Under the pieces are notes generated by a model. That model was not told the origin of the DNA and made no database searches. It saw only the letters and a list, made by a program, of their open reading frames with translations. The position numbers and the translations under genes were made by a program. Of a stretch of 10,000 nucleotides of DNA, positions 7,048 through 10,000 are shown piece after piece; position 1 is the first letter of the stretch; the number at the start of each line of letters is the position of its first letter. Origin of the DNA: Rheinheimera sp. (lineage in GTDB: Bacteria; Pseudomonadota; Gammaproteobacteria; Enterobacterales; Alteromonadaceae); the NCBI RefSeq assembly GCF_020217005.1, contig NZ_JAIWOI010000212.1, forward strand, positions 1 to 10,000. The letters run 5' to 3'.

Positions 7048-7055
7048 AAAACCAG

Positions 7056-7078
7056 AAGGGCCTGAAGTTCAGGCCCTT
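7056..7078. terminator. Hairpin between the AidA-like and cystatin genes
   Basis: AAGGGCCTG and CAGGCCCTT pair perfectly over nine bases around the loop AAGTT (the inner bases could pair further). It starts nine bases after the AidA-like stop. On the minus strand a run of five T follows three bases after the stem, so the hairpin can end the cystatin transcript; on the + strand there is no T run, giving a weaker terminator or a 3' stabilising stem. Confidence 0.7.
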
Positions 7079-7125
7079 ATCACTACCAGGGCAAAATTAG
7101 GGTAACATCCGCTCAATAGCAGTGA

Positions 7126-7371
7126 CTACAGGATTGCTCCTGGTGCAACATAAACCAGTATTCTGGTCATGTAGGCTGCACTTGCCGGGCTCACTACCTG
7201 AGCTTTGCAGAAGTAACAATAATTCATACCTGCGACCACTTGCTCTTGTGCAGCAAGAGCCTGGTAGCTAACTCCAGGCAAAGAACTAAAAGCATCTTCA
7301 GCTTGTTTCATACCCTGACTAAATTGATCTGGTGTCATCAGTGCGCTCCAGCCACCTACTTGATTCGTCAT
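7126..7371 (-). CDS. Small stefin-like cystatin (putative cysteine-protease inhibitor)
   Basis: The 81-residue protein looks like a type-1 cystatin (stefin). An N-terminal Gly-Gly (6-7, in VGGWS) corresponds to the glycine trunk that enters protease clefts. A helix-like region (about 14-31) follows, then the hallmark QVVAG (44-48) continuing as MNYCYFCKAQVV, which parallels stefin 'QVVAGTNYYIKVRA', and a further strand (TRILVYVAP, 69-77). In eukaryotic cystatins these elements block papain-like (C1) proteases. No signal peptide is seen, so it should be cytoplasmic as stefins are. Oddities are the short C-terminus (stefins have about 98 residues), no obvious second-hairpin Pro-Trp, and a C-x-x-C pair (C52, C55) just after QVVAG. 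The start is firm: AGGAAGG stands four bases upstream. It is divergent from the Xre-type gene and convergent with the AidA-like gene. The target is unknown. Confidence 0.75.
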   Translation of the reverse strand: MTNQVGGWSALMTPDQFSQGMKQAEDAFSSLPGVSYQALAAQEQVVAGMNYCYFCKAQVVSPASAAYMTRILVYVAPGAIL

Positions 7372-7375
7372 ACAA

Positions 7376-7382
7376 CCTTCCT
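7376..7382 (-). promoter_or_regulatory. Strong ribosome binding site for the cystatin gene
   Basis: AGGAAGG on the minus strand with four bases (TTGT) to the ATG; it lies within the longer purine run AGAGGAAGG. This strongly supports that the 81-codon frame is translated. Confidence 0.75.
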
Positions 7383-7456
7383 CTGTTAAATGAGCTAAGA
7401 AATCAACTCGTTAAGCAAGTTGCGGCGCTGAAAATGGTGATCTGTCGTCTCAAAGA

Positions 7457-7476
7457 CCGCATCAGTTCGGTGTCAG
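7457..7476 (-). promoter_or_regulatory. Shared 20-base upstream motif, copy B (upstream of the cystatin gene)
   Basis: On the minus strand this reads CTGACACCGAACTGATGCGG, differing from copy A at positions 5 and 9 only. The 11-base spaced half-sites read CTGACAC and CTGATGC. It ends 85 bases before the cystatin ATG, in the same orientation relative to its gene as copy A. It also lies about 150 bases upstream of the divergent Xre-type gene, so it could serve both. Confidence 0.5.
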
Positions 7477-7532
7477 AACAGAAAATAGTTATAAATTTGT
7501 AAAATCGTGTGGATTTATAAAAGGTCCAGGTT

Positions 7533-7538
7533 CATAAT
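7533..7538 (+). promoter_or_regulatory. Possible -10 element for the Xre-type gene
   Basis: CATAAT matches the sigma-70 -10 consensus at five of six positions. TGGATT stands 17 bases upstream as a poor -35. A transcript starting near 7545 would leave a leader of about 84 bases before the chosen start codon at 7629. Tentative. Confidence 0.3.
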
Positions 7539-7628
7539 TCTGTCTCTTTTTTGAAAACAAATCGAGCTAGAATCAACACTGGTTTTGCTGAAGCCATTCT
7601 CTTTTCCAATTCATGGAGTGAGCGCCTT

Positions 7629-7874
7629 ATGCAAGAAGCTCTGGTATTAAAAGTCGAGTTGCTAAAATCACTGCGACAACAACGTTTTTTGAGTCAGGAA
7701 GAATTGTTTAATGCCTGCCAGCAACGTTCGTTACGAGTCTCACTGGCGACAATTAAAAGAGCGGAAACAGGTAAAAAAGTCAGTTACCGCACTGTGCGGG
7801 AACTCTCCGCTTTTTATGCGGTACCTGCTTTATCTTTGGTTCGACAGGACGCTGCCGACTCCGGCCTGAGATAA
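7629..7874 (+). CDS. Small Xre/Cro-C1-type helix-turn-helix protein
   Basis: The 81-residue protein consists almost only of a lambda-repressor-like helix-turn-helix domain: LLKSLRQQRFLSQEELFNAC (first helices) and VSLATIKRAETGKKVSYRTV, where SxxTIKRAExG is the typical recognition-helix region, then LSAFYAVPALSLV. This pattern resembles N-terminal domains found in some large gammaproteobacterial cyclase or ATPase/TPR regulators, but here no effector domain follows; the frame stops at 7874 and the next gene lies on the other strand. The ATG at 7629 is chosen because GGAGTGAG precedes it by ten bases; an upstream TTG at 7551 would add 26 non-conserved residues and lacks a ribosome site. It probably binds DNA, and its position opposite the cystatin gene, with the repeated motif between them, makes it a candidate local regulator. 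No target is proven. Confidence 0.7.
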   Translation: MQEALVLKVELLKSLRQQRFLSQEELFNACQQRSLRVSLATIKRAETGKKVSYRTVRELSAFYAVPALSLVRQDAADSGLR

Positions 7875-7888
7875 GCAAGGGCCTGGTG

Positions 7889-8290
7889 TTATTTTTCAGG
7901 AAAACGTTGAGTTTCTGCCATACATCTCGCTTTGATCAGCGCAAAGACTTGCCCTGATTTATTGTGTTTTAACTGACATTGCCCTTGCTCTATTTGCAGT
8001 ATAAACAGGTTCGCTAAGTCCATATGACGACCATCCAAAGGGCGGCCTTTCTCATCTTTTAATACCACAGATTCAACCCATAGCTGGCTTTCAAATAAAT
8101 AGGCATTGTCGGCCAGTTGGACTAAAGGCCCACCTATGGCCTTTTGGATCTGAAGCTGCAGTTCCAGCTTCACCTGTGGTGATGTTTCTGTCAGTACAGC
8201 AGGTTCGGCAATGGCCTGAACCTGCTGGCAAGCGCTGATGAGCAGCATACTGCCTGAAATGGCATAGGTGGAAAATAGCTTTTTATTCAC
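7889..8290 (-). CDS. Small lipoprotein of unknown function
   Basis: The 133-residue protein has a lipoprotein signal peptide: Lys-Lys near the start, a hydrophobic core (ISGSMLL) and the lipobox ISAC with Cys21 as the lipid-modified residue; Gln follows at +2, which favours outer-membrane sorting. The mature part (about 112 residues) contains a helix-like stretch (VKLELQLQIQKAIGG), a strand-rich core (AYLFESQLWVESVVLKDEKG) and two cysteines late in the protein (in GQCQL and ARCMA) that could form a disulfide. I do not recognise the family. Translation begins at GTG in the overlap GTGAATAA with the S41 peptidase gene's stop, and no good ribosome site is seen, so it is probably translationally coupled. 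The shared operon suggests a partner or accessory of the peptidase. Confidence 0.75.
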   Translation of the reverse strand: MNKKLFSTYAISGSMLLISACQQVQAIAEPAVLTETSPQVKLELQLQIQKAIGGPLVQLADNAYLFESQLWVESVVLKDEKGRPLDGRHMDLANLFILQIEQGQCQLKHNKSGQVFALIKARCMAETQRFPEK

Positions 8291-9950
8291 TCTTATGGTC
8301 TCTGATGGGTTGCCGAATACTGTTAGTCAAAGGCAGAGCTGAAGGATCTCTCACCGCTGCTCCCTGTAAAGTTCCGAAAGCGGATGCAGCCTCAGCCTGG
8401 CTGGATTTTGCCCCCTGTGTCTGGCTGACCGCAGATCCTGGCAAAGCCAAACAACTGTTATTGTCCACATAATACAGTGCTGTCTCCAGCATGTTTTCTT
8501 CCGGATCTCCTAATGCTCTGGATAAATCATCGGCTACAGAACAGCCTTTGATATCTGCAGCAAACACCGGGTTTCTGGTCGGATTAAAGCCGTCCGCATA
8601 ATCGCCAAATCCTTTGGAATTAATACCACTGAACTGAATGCTGAAGTAAGTGGTGCCACAGTTATCTTGCGGATAAAAACCGTAAGGTTTACCACAGGTT
8701 TTAGCGCCTATTTGGATCACCTCAACATCTATTCCCCGCAAGGCATTCATAAATGCTTCACTGGCAGAACAGGTATTAGCTGTGGTTAACACATAAATAC
8801 GGCTTAAATTTAAGTTGGGTAAAACTGTTGTTGTCAGGGTATTGGTTTCGTAGTTGATTTCATTCGCATAAAAAGGAGTTGGTGCTAAATTCTCTCCGGT
8901 TACAGGGTTGGTAGTAGGGTACTTATCGTTAAACTGTAAACGTTCAAAATAACGGCCCTGAATAATAGCCGGACCTGTCACCATATAGCCCAGTTGTGCA
9001 GCTAAGGCTAACAAACCACCGCCGTTATAACGTAAATCCACCACCAGCTCTTTGATCGCAGCGTCTCTGAATAGTTTAACTGAATCAATCAGTTGGCGCT
9101 GGGCAGGTACTATATAGCTATTAAACTGAAAATAACCCACCGGTCCTGAGTCTGTGTTGATGATTTTGGCATTTTGCACCGGGCTTGACGCTACATTTGC
9201 CGACCTGAGCTGATAGCTGATTTCTGTATTAGCAGCGGTTCTGAATTTAAAGCTATGAGTCTCACCTGCATTTTCAGGAAATAGGCCGGCATTGAGTCCA
9301 TCAACTCCTGAAGACGTACTATTACTGACAAAATCTATACCGTCGACTTCCAGCAAAAAGTCGCCTCTTTTTACCCCAGCCAGTGCGGCTGGCGAATTGG
9401 GTTCGGTAAAGGCCACTGTAAAAGAACGGGGAGGCACTGTAGAAACAACAGACCAGCGGATGCCGTAGCCAGAACTGACACCGGATTGAGCCTGTTGTTG
9501 GTAGTCTGAGGTATTTTCGCTGAAATGAAACTGATCTTTGGCGACGCCGGAATCTGTGACTGCTGTGGTTTTCAGCAGATTAAAGTAAGTCGAAATGCTA
9601 TAGCTGGTTGGATCTATATCAGCTATCTCTTTATACCAAAGATAGGTTCTGTTGCTCCAGGAGCGTAGCCACATTTTTTCATGCATGGCGGTGCCGGCTT
9701 TATCCGGATAAGTGCCTCCCTCGTAAGGATCAACGCCTGTTCTGGGCGCTACACAAAAGTTCTTAAACTGAGACTCAGCATTAAATTGGCCTGCAATCCA
9801 GGTTGGGGTCGCCGCAGTGCCGCTGCCAGAGCCAGCTGCTCCGCCGGGGTTAGCAGAGTTACTTGACTCTGAACTTCCACCCCCACCACAGGAGGTGACA
9901 GCAGTAAAAGCAACAAGCAGTGGCAATATTGATTTAATATTCTGCTGCAT
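8283..9950 (-). CDS. S41-family (C-terminal-processing type) serine peptidase lipoprotein with PDZ domain
   Basis: The 555-residue protein carries a lipoprotein signal with lipobox VTSC (Cys21), followed by a Gly/Ser-rich linker (22-45); Gly at +2 favours the outer membrane. A PDZ-like domain covers about 160-210 (GYGIRWSVV, then SPAALAGVKRGDFLLEVDGI). The S41 catalytic core follows: GYFQFNSYI (272-280), KELVVDLRYNGGG (300-312), TCSASEAF (393-400) with the probable nucleophile Ser395, and GAKTCGKPYGF (415-425) with the probable general-base Lys421, at the spacing of the Tsp Ser-Lys pair. Several cysteines in the C-terminal half could form disulfides in the periplasm. Such enzymes cleave envelope proteins from the C-terminus; the substrate is unknown. 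The ATG at 9950 has GGAG seven bases upstream. It is the first gene of a two-gene minus-strand operon. Confidence 0.88.
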   Translation of the reverse strand: MQQNIKSILPLLVAFTAVTSCGGGGSSESSNSANPGGAAGSGSGTAATPTWIAGQFNAESQFKNFCVAPRTGVDPYEGGTYPDKAGTAMHEKMWLRSWSNRTYLWYKEIADIDPTSYSISTYFNLLKTTAVTDSGVAKDQFHFSENTSDYQQQAQSGVSSGYGIRWSVVSTVPPRSFTVAFTEPNSPAALAGVKRGDFLLEVDGIDFVSNSTSSGVDGLNAGLFPENAGETHSFKFRTAANTEISYQLRSANVASSPVQNAKIINTDSGPVGYFQFNSYIVPAQRQLIDSVKLFRDAAIKELVVDLRYNGGGLLALAAQLGYMVTGPAIIQGRYFERLQFNDKYPTTNPVTGENLAPTPFYANEINYETNTLTTTVLPNLNLSRIYVLTTANTCSASEAFMNALRGIDVEVIQIGAKTCGKPYGFYPQDNCGTTYFSIQFSGINSKGFGDYADGFNPTRNPVFAADIKGCSVADDLSRALGDPEENMLETALYYVDNNSCLALPGSAVSQTQGAKSSQAEAASAFGTLQGAAVRDPSALPLTNSIRQPIRDHKSE

Positions 9951-9957
9951 CAGGTTT

Positions 9958-9961
9958 CTCC
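9958..9961 (-). promoter_or_regulatory. Ribosome binding site of the S41 peptidase gene
   Basis: GGAG on the minus strand with a seven-base spacer to the ATG at 9950 fixes the start just before the lipoprotein signal. Confidence 0.6.
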
Positions 9962-9971
9962 ATGTGACTGA

Positions 9972-9981
9972 GTGTTAACAC
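9972..9981. promoter_or_regulatory. Perfect 10-base palindrome upstream of the S41 peptidase gene
   Basis: GTGTTAACAC reads the same on both strands and stands 21 bases before the peptidase start. It could be an operator half or dimer site, but a palindrome this short can occur by chance, and the window ends close by. Confidence 0.25.
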
Positions 9982-10000
9982 CTGAAGCCATAGCGTCAGA

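Noticed and set aside
7875..7912. Possible terminator between the Xre-type gene and the small lipoprotein gene
   Set aside because: Only a 4-base CCTG/CAGG stem with a long loop; not convincing.
1..10000. CRISPR arrays, tRNA/rRNA genes, insertion sequences, prophage or integrase genes
   Set aside because: No repeat-spacer pattern, no RNA gene signature and no transposase or integrase frame was seen on either strand.

Overview
The window reads as a gammaproteobacterial chromosome fragment. A flagellar basal-body/export run in the order fliF-G-H-I-J, a CpsG/ManB-type phosphomannomutase and several lipoproteins fit marine or aquatic Alteromonadales-like bacteria; something near Rheinheimera is a guess from general protein flavour, not proven by the sequence.

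Bases 1-4276 hold a tightly packed + strand flagellar operon: the C-terminal half of FliF (MS ring; the gene starts before the window), FliG (C-ring rotor), FliH, FliI (export ATPase and its regulator) and FliJ (export chaperone). The genes overlap or lie within a few bases of each other, and fliG uses a TTG start inside fliF. The run stops at fliJ instead of continuing to fliK/L/M. FliG also has Gln-Gln where the rotor's conserved Asp-Asp pair normally lies. Both features are compatible with a secondary (lateral or Flag-2-like) flagellar system, though this is inference. FliH and FliJ are each nearly one quarter glutamine.

Bases 4358-6292 hold a membrane-anchored SRPBCC-fold protein (+) and a phosphomannomutase (-). 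They converge on a shared hairpin terminator at 4913-4929.

Bases 6293-7874 are the accessory part and the most interesting. An AidA/PixA-family inclusion-body protein (+) converges on a tiny stefin-like cystatin (-), with a perfect hairpin between them. A 20-base sequence with 18 of 20 identities lies upstream of both genes, in the same orientation relative to each gene. The copy upstream of the cystatin lies in the divergent region shared with a small Xre-type DNA-binding protein (+). I propose these three genes and the two motif copies as a candidate co-regulated module.

Bases 7889-9950 hold a minus-strand pair: a lipoprotein S41-family serine peptidase with a PDZ domain, followed with an 8-base overlap by a small lipoprotein of unknown function. 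Both carry N-terminal lipoboxes, so they probably act together at the cell envelope.
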